Source of the DNA: Panax quinquefolius
Lineage: Eukaryota > Streptophyta > Magnoliopsida > Apiales > Araliaceae
Assembly: GCA_020205615.1 (NCBI GenBank)
Contig: CM035170.1
Coordinates: 38,600,143 to 38,664,142 of the forward strand
Length of the DNA stretch: 64,000 bases
Reading direction: 5' to 3'
Shown here: piece by piece, positions 23,023 through 34,975 of the stretch
Layout: each line of letters starts with the position of its first letter
How positions within the stretch are numbered: the first letter of the stretch is position 1
Made by a program: the position numbers and the translations under genes
Notes under the pieces: generated by a model
The model's database searches: none
Told to the model about the DNA's origin: nothing
What the model saw: the letters and a program-made list of their open reading frames with translations, nothing else

Positions 23023-24381
23023 TCATAAGCTTGATTAACAAGTGACCTTTTTGACGAGGTGATGATGATCGGTGTTGTTTTACGGGCGTGATATTAGTTG
23101 GATCTTCAGTAGTTCTAGTGTAACACTACATACAACAACAGATAACGAGTGGTCATACAACATCACAAATGAAAGTTAAAGCGGAAAACTAGTCGTCGGG
23201 AATGTTCTTTACGTTTCGGGTCATGTGAAACTTAAGTCATGGTCGGTCAACACTTTTCATGGCACTATACTATGCAATCTGTTAATGTTATAGGTGTTTT
23301 ATACGTCGGGCTGTGTAGATAAGTTAACAAGGTACATGTTTTGATCAATGATCAAGTCTAAACATTATCAACAAGAACGATCTAAGCTAATGAAAATGCT
23401 GTCAGAGCTGTTCTTCATTTTCTGGGTTACCTAGAAATGAAGAACATTTCGAGTAGGCATATTTGGGCTTCCACAACTTGACATTTGTGTGATGTTTATG
23501 TGTTCTAAGAGTTGCAGTGTATAGCTAACATGACAAGGAAGAGATCCATTAAATAAAACCCGTCTAACAACATTTCAGAAACAATATCTCGTGTTTAGAA
23601 TTCGACCATGTCGAACACGTATTCATCGGTTTTACGGGTTACCCAGAAAACATGAATCGTGGTTCGACGAAAGCATTGATTTACCCACGAAATCAATACG
23701 TTTGAGATTTAGGAAATTTTAAGGCATAAGAATATAGTATAAATAACACTTTACAACGTAGATTCAAGAACCACAATAAATCATCAAACCACTGTCAGAT
23801 CCAAACTCTTGAAATTCTTGTCAGACCTTTCTGGGCTGGTTCTGGGTTACCCAGAACTTGTCCGGTCATGGTTGGTCAACGGTATTTCACTACCCATAAT
23901 TTGTAACCTACAACCGATATGACCCTGATTCAATTTCCAGAGGAAAGACCTTATAACATACTTCAAGATCAAACACTTAAACAACAAAAACAATAAACAT
24001 GTAGAGATCTAAGGCCACTGCCATTCGCCGTCAGAACACAAAATAAATTTTTTCCAAATTTTGAAAAACTTCAAATCCGAGCCTCTAGATGTTATGGATC
24101 TAACATCTAGCAACCCAGATCACTTAGTTAGACTCCATACAATATATATAACAAAAAAAAAACTTAACATTTAATACAGCATACATGATCAGATTTCGGT
24201 TAGGGCTTTATACCTCACTATTAACAAGTTTCGATTCTAGGCTACTGATTTGGTTATGGTGTTCATGGGGCTTTGATTTGGGACTGATATACTAAGAAAT
24301 TTCGGTGGGTTGAGCTTGAGAGAGTCAAGGATGAGAGTTGGGTAAAATGAGCTAGCAAGTGTATTATTTTCTCTCTCCAAT

Positions 24382-24391
24382 CTATATATAG
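24382..24391 (-). promoter_or_regulatory. TATA box of LTR A2
   Basis: The minus strand reads CTATATATAGA, followed downstream by a pyrimidine/purine leader and a consensus donor at 24213. The first exon would be about 140 nt. Confidence 0.5.
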
Positions 24392-24579
24392 TAGTGTATT
24401 GTGCATGTATGGCTGGTTGAGTGGCTAATCTGCTGAGATTTATGGCACATGGGGTGGTTGGATTTGGTCACCAACTCACCTAATGTCAAAACTTATATGC
24501 TAGACTTCAATTATGCACAAAAGGGTATAATGGTCAATTGCTACATAATTTTAATGGCAATCTTATAATCCTTGCAAAT

Positions 24580-25290
24580 CCTTAGGGTTTAACCCTAAGG
24601 TTTAACACAAATCATCTGTAATATCTAGCAATTAGGGTTTGCACAAAATTAAAAAAATAATAAAAATCTTAGTTTCAAAAATTAGAAAATTAGGGTTTGT
24701 TAATTAGATTAGGTTTCTAATTAATTTATACAGGAACATTAGGGTTTAATATCTCCAATTATAATTAACTTTACTAAATAATCAATTTGGGTTTATACTT
24801 TTGGTAATTAGGGTTTCTAATTACTAAATTAGGGTTCTAGTTTAGTAATTAGGGTTTTACAATTTAGGTTTTATGATTAACAATTATAATTCTAATACTT
24901 GTTAATTAATCACATTTACACAATTACCAATTAATTTTGAACTCTAATTTGAGTTTCAAATTAGGGTTTAGCATTTCAGAAATTATGGTTTTATAATTAG
25001 GGGTTTTCTAAAGATTAATTAGGGTTTTCTAGATTTTAATTAGGGTTTACCTAATTAATGAAATCATTATATAATACACAACATAGATCATATAACACAG
25101 TTATATAACAGACTTAAACTCATAATTTAGTTTCAATTTAGGGTTTCCCACCCAGGGGCGGATCCAGCTACAAAATTCAGTGGGGTCAAATTTGATTTTT
25201 TTTTTTGTTGTTAAGAATGAAAATTATAACTATATATATATATATATATATATTTAAATTCAATATAATTTCTCAACACTTAAGTCGTTA

Positions 25291-25357
<67 letters not shown>

Positions 25358-25965
25358 TCATAATTTTCTTATAAGGAAAATATTAGAATGATTTTTTAAT
25401 CAACAATTTTTTTTTAAAAACTCAATAAAGTACAAATGTGACAAATCCAAAAGAGTTGGATTAGGCCACACGGGATAAAAAAAACTAAGTAAATAGTCTT
25501 GGGATTTTAAGACCTTGTCTTTGTCTTTGAGTTTTAATTTGGTGATAGAAGAAAAAGAAGCGAATGAAAACAAAAAGAGATAATGTCAGTTTTGTAATAG
25601 AAGCTGGAGAATTTTTTTTAAGAAAAGTGGTGTTTTGAGTTTTAATTAGAAAAAAAAGAGTGTTTTGAATCAAAATTTTTTTTCATTTTTTCTACAACTA
25701 AATTTTTTAAGATGTTAAAAAAAAAAAAAAGAAAGTACTTACTTTTTAAGCCAAATATTATACAGAGAAATAAGAAAAGTAGTACAAAATTATCATTATT
25801 TTAAAAAGTCACTTATACAAAAAGAGGGTGGTGGTGGAGGTGTGTACTATAAAAAAAGGGAAGGAGCCAAATTTCAGTGGGGACAGGTGCCCCCTTGCCC
25901 TAGGGTAGATCCACCCCTGTTCCCACCGTAAAATTAGGGTTTAACCAATTAATATTAGGGTTTGG
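24580..25965 (-). promoter_or_regulatory. Cluster of about twelve telo-boxes upstream of the A2 TATA box
   Basis: TAGGGTTT (AAACCCTA on the minus strand) occurs about twelve times: near 24583, 24634, 24690, 24738, 24808, 24848, 24960, 25019, 25040, 25140, 25935 and 25957, with several near-matches. AAACCCTAA is the plant telo-box, found in promoters of growth-related genes. All copies have the same orientation relative to the minus-strand promoter, and spacing is irregular, unlike a telomeric array. Confidence 0.65.
25153..25919. mobile_element. Non-autonomous hAT MITE (767 bp) with 8-bp TSD
   Basis: Terminal inverted repeats CAGGGGCGGATCCA on the left and CAGGGGTGGATCTA on the right (reverse complement), flanked by perfect 8-bp duplications TTCCCACC at 25145-25152 and 25920-25927. 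CAGGG termini with 8-bp TSDs are the hAT signature. It encodes no transposase. It contains (TA)n tracts at 25224-25251 and 25298-25327, then (TG)n to about 25355. It sits among the telo-boxes of LTR A2. Confidence 0.92.
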
Positions 25966-26023
25966 AAATTATACACCATAATTGACCGACCATTATCAAT
26001 ACGTACATACTGTACATATTTAT

Positions 26024-26433
26024 TGTGACGCCCCCAAAATAGGTTCATTCCATCCAACCCATTCTGAGTCGCCAAATACATGGTACAGAAATAACTACAA
26101 CTTTATTAATACATTTGTCGTGCAAAAAATCGACAACATATATCTTGTGAGTTTAAATACAATTATTGTCTTCAGACAATATACATACCCAAATAAATCC
26201 TCATCCCAATTATTGATACATTATTTTACAAAATGGTGAGGACTACTAAACAACTCTCTCTAGAACCTTCATTCCATACCCCGACTAGTACTCGCTACAT
26301 TCTCGCCTCACGAGAAGAAAAATGGAACAACAAGGAAAAGGGTGAGCTCAACTAGCCCATAAAGAATATTATGACTAAGATAATATACAACAAATTATCA
26401 TTAGTCTTCAACAGGAAAAAAAACTAATAGAAT
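26024..26433 (-). mobile_element. LTR family B, 3' end (minus strand), truncated by the gap
   Basis: Begins TGTGACGCCCCCAAAATAGG, and the rest is the reverse complement of about 51310-51726, the end of the solo LTR B. Shared landmarks include the GGCGACTCA stretch and the GGGTGAGCTCAACTAGCCCA box at 26340-26359. The remainder is lost at the N run. Confidence 0.85.
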
Positions 26434-26533
26434 NNNNNNNNNNNNNNNNNNNNNNNNNNNNNNNNNNNNNNNNNNNNNNNNNNNNNNNNNNNNNNNNNNN
26501 NNNNNNNNNNNNNNNNNNNNNNNNNNNNNNNNN
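26434..26533. other. Assembly gap (100 N)
   Basis: Exactly 100 N, the usual placeholder of unknown size. It separates LTR B from the 5' LTR of element C, whose first 1334 bp are absent. Order and orientation across it are unproven. Confidence 0.99.
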
Positions 26534-28206
26534 TCATATAAATTCGTGTGTTTTGAATTTGAAGAAACTTTAAACTGCAAAGTTGTATATATGGAAGTTT
26601 ACTAGCCAGACTCACAAGATTGAGCCATTTTATGGACCGGATCATGTCCGAAATAAATTGTTTAGTAAGGATGTCCAGAAAATGAAATTTTCTAGACTAG
26701 TTGATGAATTACAGAATCTGGTTTGTATGGATAAGGGTCTAACTTTAAGGCCTAGATGAGGTTGTAGTAAACTGAGTAAGTGTTAATTCTATATAAGAAG
26801 GAACAAAAACGAACATGTAACGAAGGAGTTATGTTAAAAACAAAAATAACGTTTTGTTAAAGAAATTGTGAAGATGAGTTTTATAATTCTTTTTGAATTA
26901 AGATTTTGGGTGATGGTATATTTTGATGATTAAAAATATGTTTTGACATATGTAATGAGTATAGATATGTGTTATCATATTCTATGCATAATTAACCATT
27001 TAAGATCAAGAGTTGAGATAAGTTAATGTGTGCACATAACGTGCTCGATAAAATGCCTAAGAGTAATAGTGTTTCTAAACTTTGGTATACAAAGTGTCTA
27101 TCTAATGACTAATATTGGATGTTATGTGCATCTGAGTATGAAAAGATGATAATACAAGAATAATAATGGAAAGAAATTGAAAAGGGCAATTTTTGATATT
27201 TGAAGGAAAATTAAACTTGTAAATAATGTGTTGAATATGCATTTTTGAAACCAAAGTGGTATAATAAAATGGTGTGATATACGCACATTAAACTACAAGT
27301 GCGATAGTCTAGCATGAGTGGTGATGAAAATGAAAATAAAACCGAGTTGCATATAAAATAGTTAGATGTCTATAAAGACATTATAAAGGATAATAAGATA
27401 AAGTAAGGTCTTAGAATAAATTTGACCATGAGATTGAGTATTGATTTTATTTATTATTAATATCACATAAGTGTAGGTTGTGCAAGGACGCGAAGTATTA
27501 GCGTGTTGGTAAAACGCGGGTAAAGGCAAGTATTTCAGTTCCTTTTTGCTATGTGAACTTGATGATGATCTGCTTTAAAATTTTAGTGTATGATGTATTA
27601 TATATGTCAAAAGTATGAAATGTGAAAGTCAATCAATGACTATGATGATTGAGCTATGAATGTTGATTGAGTAAGGAACTCAATCTTTATAGTTGTTATG
27701 TGAACTACAACATGTATGCTATGTTTGTTTATGATTATTCTTGTATGTTGAGCATGTTATTATGTGCTACGTGATGCATGAAAACTGTTAGATTTTGCTG
27801 AGCTGTCGAGCTCATTCTTGCAAATAACCATTTTTACAGATTCAAGAATTGAAGGTAACGCTATGTGCTACTTGATTGTTATGGATCAAAAGTGATATAT
27901 GAAGATTTAATATCCTAACTAAGTTGTTATTCTTGTAAACCATATCTAATGTTTCGGTAAATATATTAATGTTGTATTGTTATATCGTTTTGCGATGTAA
28001 ACTCTTGTAGTATTAAAATCATTCTAAGATATTTAGATGTAAAGGTTGAAAGTTTTGGGAACGAGAATAGTTTGTAATAAAAAATTTTAATTATTCTGCA
28101 AATTTCAATGGTTGTATTATCATTTAATGATGTAAAATTAGAGGTTGAATGTATTATTAACGACTGAAATCGAGAATTAAATTGTATAAATTTTGGGGTC
28201 ATTACA
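26534..28206 (+). repeat. 5' LTR of element C, last 1673 bp
   Basis: Matches 32522-34191 almost base for base. It ends TTTTGGGGTCATTACA. The box GAGCTCATTCTTGC is at about 27808-27821 and a TTTACAG acceptor ends at 27839. Confidence 0.92.
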
Positions 28207-28207
28207 G

Positions 28208-28220
28208 TTGGTATCAAAGC
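28208..28220 (+). other. Primer-binding site of element C
   Basis: TTGGTATCAAAGC, one base after the LTR end; the same initiator-tRNA-Met-type site as element A1. The following 'tgtaggttataaacc' is also shared. Confidence 0.85.
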
Positions 28221-30106
28221 TGTAGGTTATAAACCTTAGGTAGGAGTACCTTAGGCTATAACCTTAGAGAAGGAAGGTGAATAATGAAAGCATAAGCTCA
28301 AATAGAGTTTGAACAATAAGAAGTAATTTAAGAAACATATATAGAAGGGATTAAAACATGCGTGAGAGGATTCAAAGAAGAATCTCGCAGAGTTATGGGT
28401 TATCCAACTCCAATAATATGGATGTAAGGTGATAATAAATGACAAAGGTCTATAAGAAGAGAATAATAAAGAAGTTAAGAATAAAAAAAGGTTATACTTA
28501 AGTATGGTATAATTGTACTCTTTAATGGTTGATGTATGGTACCTGGGCTAAACGATTCCTTCATAGAGCGGAGGTATATACGAACTAGTAACTCGAAACC
28601 TAATTTGTTGGTTGTTTGTGGGAAACCACTCAGTGTACCATATGGAAACTGTTAGAGACCCGATGTGTACCAAGTATAGAAAATGGATACATATGATGAA
28701 AATGTGGAACTTGATTGGAATTTTGAGTAATGTAAATGAAGTTGGAAATTCTTAAAGCAGGAATTGTTATATAAACAAGAAGATTCAAAGAAGAATCTTG
28801 AAGAGATATGTAGATAAGGAATGGGAGTTACCTAACTCCAATAACAAAGATAACGAAAAATGTCGTAAATGAAAGGAAAGAAAAAGAATCATAAAATAAA
28901 ACGATCACGAGTTAAAAAAAGAATTTTAAGGAAGATGATAATAGAATAAGATCACGACGTGATCTGTTTATGTTATAGAAGAAAGATGGTCTGTAATGTT
29001 TGAATAATTATAGCTTGATGCTATGAAGGTAATGTACTATGAAATAGTACAAGATAAACTCATGAGGAGTTATAGATAATGTGATATGAGGAATTCGTAT
29101 CGAGCAAAGAACAAGTTTAGAGTAAGATAGAGTTAGGTGGGATTTCAATTGAGGACTCATGTGACGGCTGAGTTGTACAAATTTTTGTATGGGAAAGGGT
29201 TTTGTGCTTGCACTCAGTTTATCGTATTGATAATCATTGGAATGTTGGTGTCGCGCTATCAATGTATATGTGATGAAAATGTGATTCTTTTCTCATGTGT
29301 ATATTTGATAGTTAGAAACTATTAAGATTAGACAGATATTATTAAGATTAGGCGGGATTCTTAAAACTAATGCATATGGTAAGTTCGTGACTCATAATAA
29401 TATGGTATGTTTTGAACCCCTCAAATGAATGGACTTTATGGTCCGACTAGGATAAGTTCTTAAACTCATATTATGTGGCAAGTCCCGAACTTCCAATGTG
29501 CAGTAAGTTTGATGAACTGGGGTATAATTAAGTTATGAATGAAGAATTGAGGATTATGGGAATAGATAAAATTATTAAGCAATGGATTAGTATAGAAAGT
29601 GGAGACATAAGTTTTTCCAAATCTTCTAGCTATGCTAGACTTTAAATTTTTGACATCAAGCTAAATTCGCACTATGTGCCTTTTTAAAATGAATTTTTAC
29701 TCTCAACGCATGGTTACAAATGTGTATGTATGGACTTCGGGACACTGACACATCGTTACCTGTTGAGATATGATATCACTAAAACCAATTTTCAAAGATT
29801 TTTGAACTATTTGAAGAATAGTCTATGCTAATTATTTCGGCTAGACGAAAATGATTTGAAAATATCAAAATGTATTTTATATCATTAATGCATCATGGAA
29901 CCTGGTGCAAAGATGATAAAAATGATGGAGTTATCAATGCAGAATATCTTAGTGTTGGATGTGATCTAAGGATCGTCAGCCCACTATGGTATGATGTAGT
30001 ATGACAAAGTCACAAAATGACGGAATCCTCAAACGGATCAGATTGTAAATACAGTAGTGGTATCGCGACGCCATAAAAAGATTTTTGAGGTTTCTTTAAG
30101 ATATGA

Positions 30107-30110
<4 letters not shown>

Positions 30111-30137
<27 letters not shown>
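30111..30137. repeat. (TA)n microsatellite
   Basis: AT dinucleotide run in the interior of element C. Confidence 0.9.
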
Positions 30138-31187
30138 CGTGTATATGTATATTTAATTGATGTCTGAATTGTTGTAGAAGTCTATGCTATTTGATTCAGC
30201 TAGACGAATATTAAAAGATGTTCATGAAATTCAAGCGTTTCTTGAGAAGTTATGCTAAACCAAATTGTTTTGGTGCGATTCAGATGTTGAAAAGTCGAGG
30301 TGAACAACCTTGTAAAAGGGGACATGTTATCGGAGACAATGGTTCAAAGTAACGCATATAGTCGTTATGAAGTTAAGATGTAATATGTTGTGCATTTGAC
30401 GTAGGGGTACGATAAATAGTCGATCACCTAGAGTACTTGGCAGAGAGTGTTTTCATCGTGTGATTGCTAAACATTCTCGTTAAAGATGGGTTCAAAGTGG
30501 TGATGCACTATTAAACCTAGAGAAGAGTTCAAGGTCTTATGACCCCTCAACATGATTTGGAATCTTTTGAATTCCTGTTATTCATATCGCTTCCCAATTA
30601 TTGAGCAATTGTGGAAGATTCTTATTATTCTGAAAGGTGAAAGTGGAAAGGATGAGAAAAATTAAGCAAAACATAATAATTTCAAGAAAGAAATGAAATT
30701 CCAGAAAGAAGAGAAATGTGAAACTCTTAGAAGAGGATGAGGTGAGGAATATGATGGTCTTAGAAATATCTTTAGAGAAAGAATTGGGTTGCAGAACCTA
30801 ATGAATAAATAGATAGTAACATAAAAATCTATTTTGATAAAGGAATGAATGAAAATTAGTAAGTCAAAAATTTTGAGGACGAAATTCTTAGAAGAAGGGG
30901 TGAATGTAATGTCCAGAGAGTTTGATCATATAGTATATGATAATGATCCTTAGAGAAAGATAATGAACGGGTCAAAGAATATGTACTACTCAAATATAAT
31001 TGAGTCTAAGTAAATGTTATGAAATAAAACTTATAAGAATTTATTATCAAGAATGGTGAGAGTAGAAAATATAAAACTTATATTAAGGTAATGTGTTGAA
31101 GTTATTCAGTGAATAAATTTGAGGAAAACCTGAGTAAGGTAGGGTTTCGGTGATTTCGAGTACGGAATCCTTATAAGGAGGGAAGGA

Positions 31188-34100
31188 TGTGACATCCCAG
31201 ATTTTAGAATTTATAAATGAGAATTTTATAAATAAAAGCATTATTTATGAGATATGTTGGGTGTGAGTATGTGTATGTCATATATTATAGAATATGTGAA
31301 TTGATGTGAAGAGAATGTTATAAATTAATTTTAATATATATATAAATATTTAATTGAATTATTTATTGAGTTAAATAAATAAATTTTGTTTTGATTATAA
31401 AGTAATGTAATTAAGTGTAGTAGATTAATTAAATGAATATTTAGTATTTAATTTAATTAATATAAAATTTTATGTTATAGTTCTAATTTAATTGAGATAA
31501 TTAAATTAGATGAGTTATGTGATGATTGTTGTTACGAAATTATAATTAACAAGTAAATATAATTATGTGACAATTTGATGAGATTGATTGATGTTAAACC
31601 ATTGATTAATTAAAATAATGAGTATTTGCCAAACATAGTCTTAGGCTTTTCAAGTTAAAGTTGGTGTAACCTATGTATTAACTAGTAATTAGTATATATA
31701 ATAATTACTAGGAGTTACATATATTATATATTATTGGTATTGTATATTATATGTATATACTACAAGTTAATACGTTAGTTTTAGAAAACAAATCAAAGAA
31801 AGAAGAAGAGAGTTATAGAGAGTTGTAGGAGAAGAAGAAGGGAAAGAAAAAGAAGAAGAAGGGAAATCTTTGAGAAGACAAAACAAGCCCCATCATCATT
31901 ATCTCCATCTCTCTCTTAAATTCATACTAATAAGGTTATAATCTAAATTCCTTGTTTTAATTATATTTTTATGTTCTTCATAATGTAGTTCTCTGATAAT
32001 TATTATATAGAAGTTGTATTGAGAAATTGATAGAGATAGAGAGAAATAGAGGAATTGAGATGAGCTAGAAGAAGAAGAAGAAGAAGAAGAAGAAGAAGAA
32101 GCTAGAAGAAGGTAACTTCAAAATTATTATTTAATCTTTGATTTTTTTGGGTAGATTTATGTTCTAGGGTAGTAGATCATGCTTAATCTTGTTTGTATAG
32201 GTTTAATCTTGGTTTATCAAGAATCAAACAAGAGGATTCCAGAAAGAAAATGAAATGGAAAGAAAATTTGAAGAACAAAATTCGTAAGTTTTGAGTAATT
32301 GTGGACAAATCTTGTGAAATTTCTACCTCTTTGGGTATAATGAGTTAGAAAGTGAGCCTTATATCAAATCGAAGATATGAAAGTAAGCTATATTCTAAAA
32401 GTGGAATCACATGAAAACTCTTTGTAGATTTCTTGTAATGTCTATTTTAGTAAGGCTGGTCCGAAGGGAAAATAATCTGCCCAGAAAATCAAAATTGTTT
32501 CGGTTTTTGACTTTGAACAATTCATATAAATTCGTGTGTTTTGAATTTGAAGAAACTTTAAACTGTAAAGTTGTAGATATGGAAGTTTACTAGCCAGACT
32601 CGCGTGATTGAGCCATTTTATGAACCGGATAATGTTCGCAATAAATTGTTTAGTAAGGATGTCCAGAAAATGAAATTTTCTAGACTAGTTGATGAATTAC
32701 AGAATCTGGTTTAGATGGATAAGGGTCTGACTTTAAGGCATAGATGAGGTTGTAGTACACTGAGTAAGGGTTAATTGTATATAAGAAGGAACAAAAACGG
32801 ACATGTAACGAAGGAGTTATGTTAAAAACAAAAACAACGTTTTGTTAAAGAAATTGTGAAGATGAGTTTTATAATTCTTTTTGAATTAAGATTTTGGGTG
32901 ATGGTATATTTTGATGATTAAAAATATGTTTTAACATATGTAATGAGTATAGATATGTGTTATCATATTCTATGCATAATTAACCATTTAAGATCAAGAG
33001 TTGAGATAAGTTAATGTGTGCACATAACGTGCTTGATAAAATGCCTAAGAGTAATAGTGTTTCTAAACTTTGGTATACAAAGTGTCTATCTAATGACTAA
33101 TATTGGATGTTATGTGCATCTGAGTATGAAAAGATGATAATACAAGAATAATAATGGAAAGAAATTGAAAAGGGCAATTTTGATTTTGAAGGAAAATTAA
33201 ACTTGTAAAAATGTGTTGAATATGCATTTTGAAACCAAAGTGGTATAATAAAATGGTGTGATATACGCACATTAAGCTACAAGTGCGATAGTCTAGCATG
33301 TGTGGTGATGAAAATGAAAATAAAACTGAGTTGCATATAAAATAGTTAGATGTCTATAAAGACATTATAAAGGATAATAAGATAAAGTAAGGTCTTAGAA
33401 TAAATTTGACCATGAGATTGAGTATTGATTTTATTTATTATCAACATCACATACAGTGTAGGTTGTGCAAGGACGCAAAGTATTAGCGTGTTGGTAAAAC
33501 GTCGGTAAAGGCAAGTATTTCAGTTCCTTTTTGCTATGTGAACTTGATGATGATCTGCTTTAAAATTTTAGTGTATGATGTATTATATATGTCAAAAGTA
33601 TGAAATGTGAAAGTCAATCTATGACTACGATGATTGAACTATGAATGTTGATTGAGTAAGGAACTCAATCTTTATAGTTGTTATGTGAACTACAACATGT
33701 ATGCTATATTTGTTTATGATTATTCTTGTATGTTGAGTATGTTATTATGTGCTACGTGATGCATGAAAACTGTTAGATTTTGCTGAGCTATCGAGCTCAT
33801 TCTTCCAAATAACCATTTTTGCATATTCAAGAATTGAAGGTAACGCTATGTGCTACTTGATTGTTATGGATCAAAAGTGATATATGAAGATTTAATATCC
33901 TAGCTAAGTTGTTATTCTTGTAAACCATGTCTAATGTTTTGGTAAATGTATTAATGTTGTATTGTTATATCGTTTTGCGATGTAAACTATTGTAGTATTA
34001 AAATGATTCTGAGATATTTAGATGTAAAGGTTGAAAGTTTTGGGAACGAGAATAGTTTGTAATAGAAAATTTTAATTATTCCACAAATTTCAATGGTTGT

Positions 34101-34191
34101 ATTATCATTTAATGATGTAAAATTAGAGGTTGAATGTATTATTAACGACTGAAATCAAGAATTAAATTGTATAAATTTTGGGGTTGTTACA
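31188..34191 (+). repeat. 3' LTR of element C (3004 bp)
   Basis: Starts TGTGACATCCCAG after the purine tract ATAAGGAGGGAAGGA and ends TTGGGGTTGTTACA. A (GAA)n tract at 32068-32100 ends in a consensus splice donor, AGAAG/GTAACT (32112). The acceptor present in the 5' LTR (TTTACAG) is changed to TTTGCAT here. Confidence 0.88.
32068..32100. repeat. (GAA)n microsatellite
   Basis: Trinucleotide run in the presumed transcribed leader of LTR C. Confidence 0.9.
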
Positions 34192-34753
34192 AGCTATGTC
34201 GGACTTACGAACTTCGTGTCGGGTTGTCCTTTTCAAAGAAATTATTAAATGCTCATGGTGTTGGACTAGAATTGATGTTTTACTAAATATTGTCATTGTA
34301 AAACGTTTTGAAGGAATAGGAGTGCTATTTTGGATTATCGGTAGTACTTCTTAACTATTATTCAGTTATTGAAGATACACAATTCCTATGTTTCAAGCAT
34401 GCTTTTTAAATTAAATTTTTGTACTTGCTGAGCTTGTTATGCTCACTCTTGCTTGAACCATATGAATGCAACTAAAGACGAGCGAACCGAGGTTTCCAAT
34501 ATAGATAAAGGCAAGGCGAAGATGAATGATTAGTTTATTTTGTAATAGACTAGTAAGTATATGTATTAGATTATGATGAACAAAGAATGTAATGGTTTAA
34601 GAACCTGGGAACGAGATTTATTATTATTAATGTAATAAGAATGTCGTTGTAACACCCATTTTGATGCCGTTTCAGTAGAATGAATGTACAGTTATGAATA
34701 CCGTGTAGCACCATTTGTCGGGTTGGAAGATACCCAGATTTGGTGGCGTCACA
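34192..34753 (+). mobile_element. LTR of family X, 3' portion
   Basis: Resumes LTR X after the nested insertions: GTCGGACTTA...GTGTCGGGTTGTCC is the reverse complement of 58240-58290. It has the TGCTGAGCTTGTTATGCTCA box at 34429-34448 followed by CTCTTGC, and a small ORF ending KGKAKMND. It ends ATTTGGTGGCGTCACA at 34753, after which copia coding sequence restarts at once. Confidence 0.82.
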
Positions 34754-34975
34754 GCTACCAAATGCATTCACTGACTCAAAAAAGTAACCAAATCTCATAT
34801 AACAGCTGTAAATGCTCCAGCTCGAATTGAAGTCCCAATAGGACAATCTACAAAAATAGTAGCAAATGAGTCTAAGGCACACCAGAAGCGTGGTAGACCA
34901 ATCGGTTTGAAAGACAAAAATCCTCGGAAAAGAAAAGAAGTAGATAAACAAGTTGGCATTATTGAGGAGGAAAAT
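34754..34975 (+). pseudogene. Copia pol block 2: integrase to RT linker
   Basis: Reads LPNAFTDSKK, then after a one-base deletion VTKSHITAVNAPARIEVPIG, then QKRGRPIGLKDKNPRKRK and EVDKQVGIIEEEN. This linker is characteristic of one large plant copia polyprotein family and falls between blocks 1 and 3. It is bounded left by the LTR X end and right by the AAAAT target site of the next insertion. Confidence 0.88.

Larger units (their letters stand above)
20336..26023 (-). mobile_element. Long LTR of family A2 (minus strand), carrying a hAT MITE
   Basis: The minus strand ends here at 20336 with ...AAATTTGGGGGCGTCACA, the same closing sequence as LTR A1. A minus-strand TATA box at 24382-24391 and a cluster of telo-boxes above it (24580-25965) place U3 at the high-coordinate side. 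A leader splice donor (TAGTGAG/GTATAAAG) lies at 24213 and an acceptor (TTTTCAG) at 20631. A tandem array of AT-rich units occupies 21730-22950. The LTR start is not certain; if the whole span is one LTR it is about 4.9 kb without the MITE. GTAAT at 20331-20335 is the possible TSD. Confidence 0.6.
26534..34191 (+). mobile_element. LTR retrotransposon C with 3.0-kb LTRs and a non-coding interior
   Basis: 5' LTR remainder 26534-28206, PBS 28208-28220, interior 28207-31187, purine tract 31172-31187 and 3' LTR 31188-34191. The two LTR pieces are nearly identical by eye, so the insertion is fairly young. The 3-kb interior has no long ORF. Near 30860-30910 it keeps 'ttgaggacgaaattcttaga', the typical tail of gypsy pol. 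It is best described as a degenerate or non-autonomous gypsy element. The short ORF at 29137-29325 is not recognisable. Confidence 0.85.

Noticed and set aside
24560..25140. Interstitial telomere array
   Set aside because: TTAGGGTTT motifs are irregularly spaced with unrelated sequence between them, so a telo-box cluster fits better than a telomeric tract.
29008..29325. Opposing ORFs in the interior of element C
   Set aside because: No family resemblance, overlap on both strands, and the interior is otherwise full of stops.
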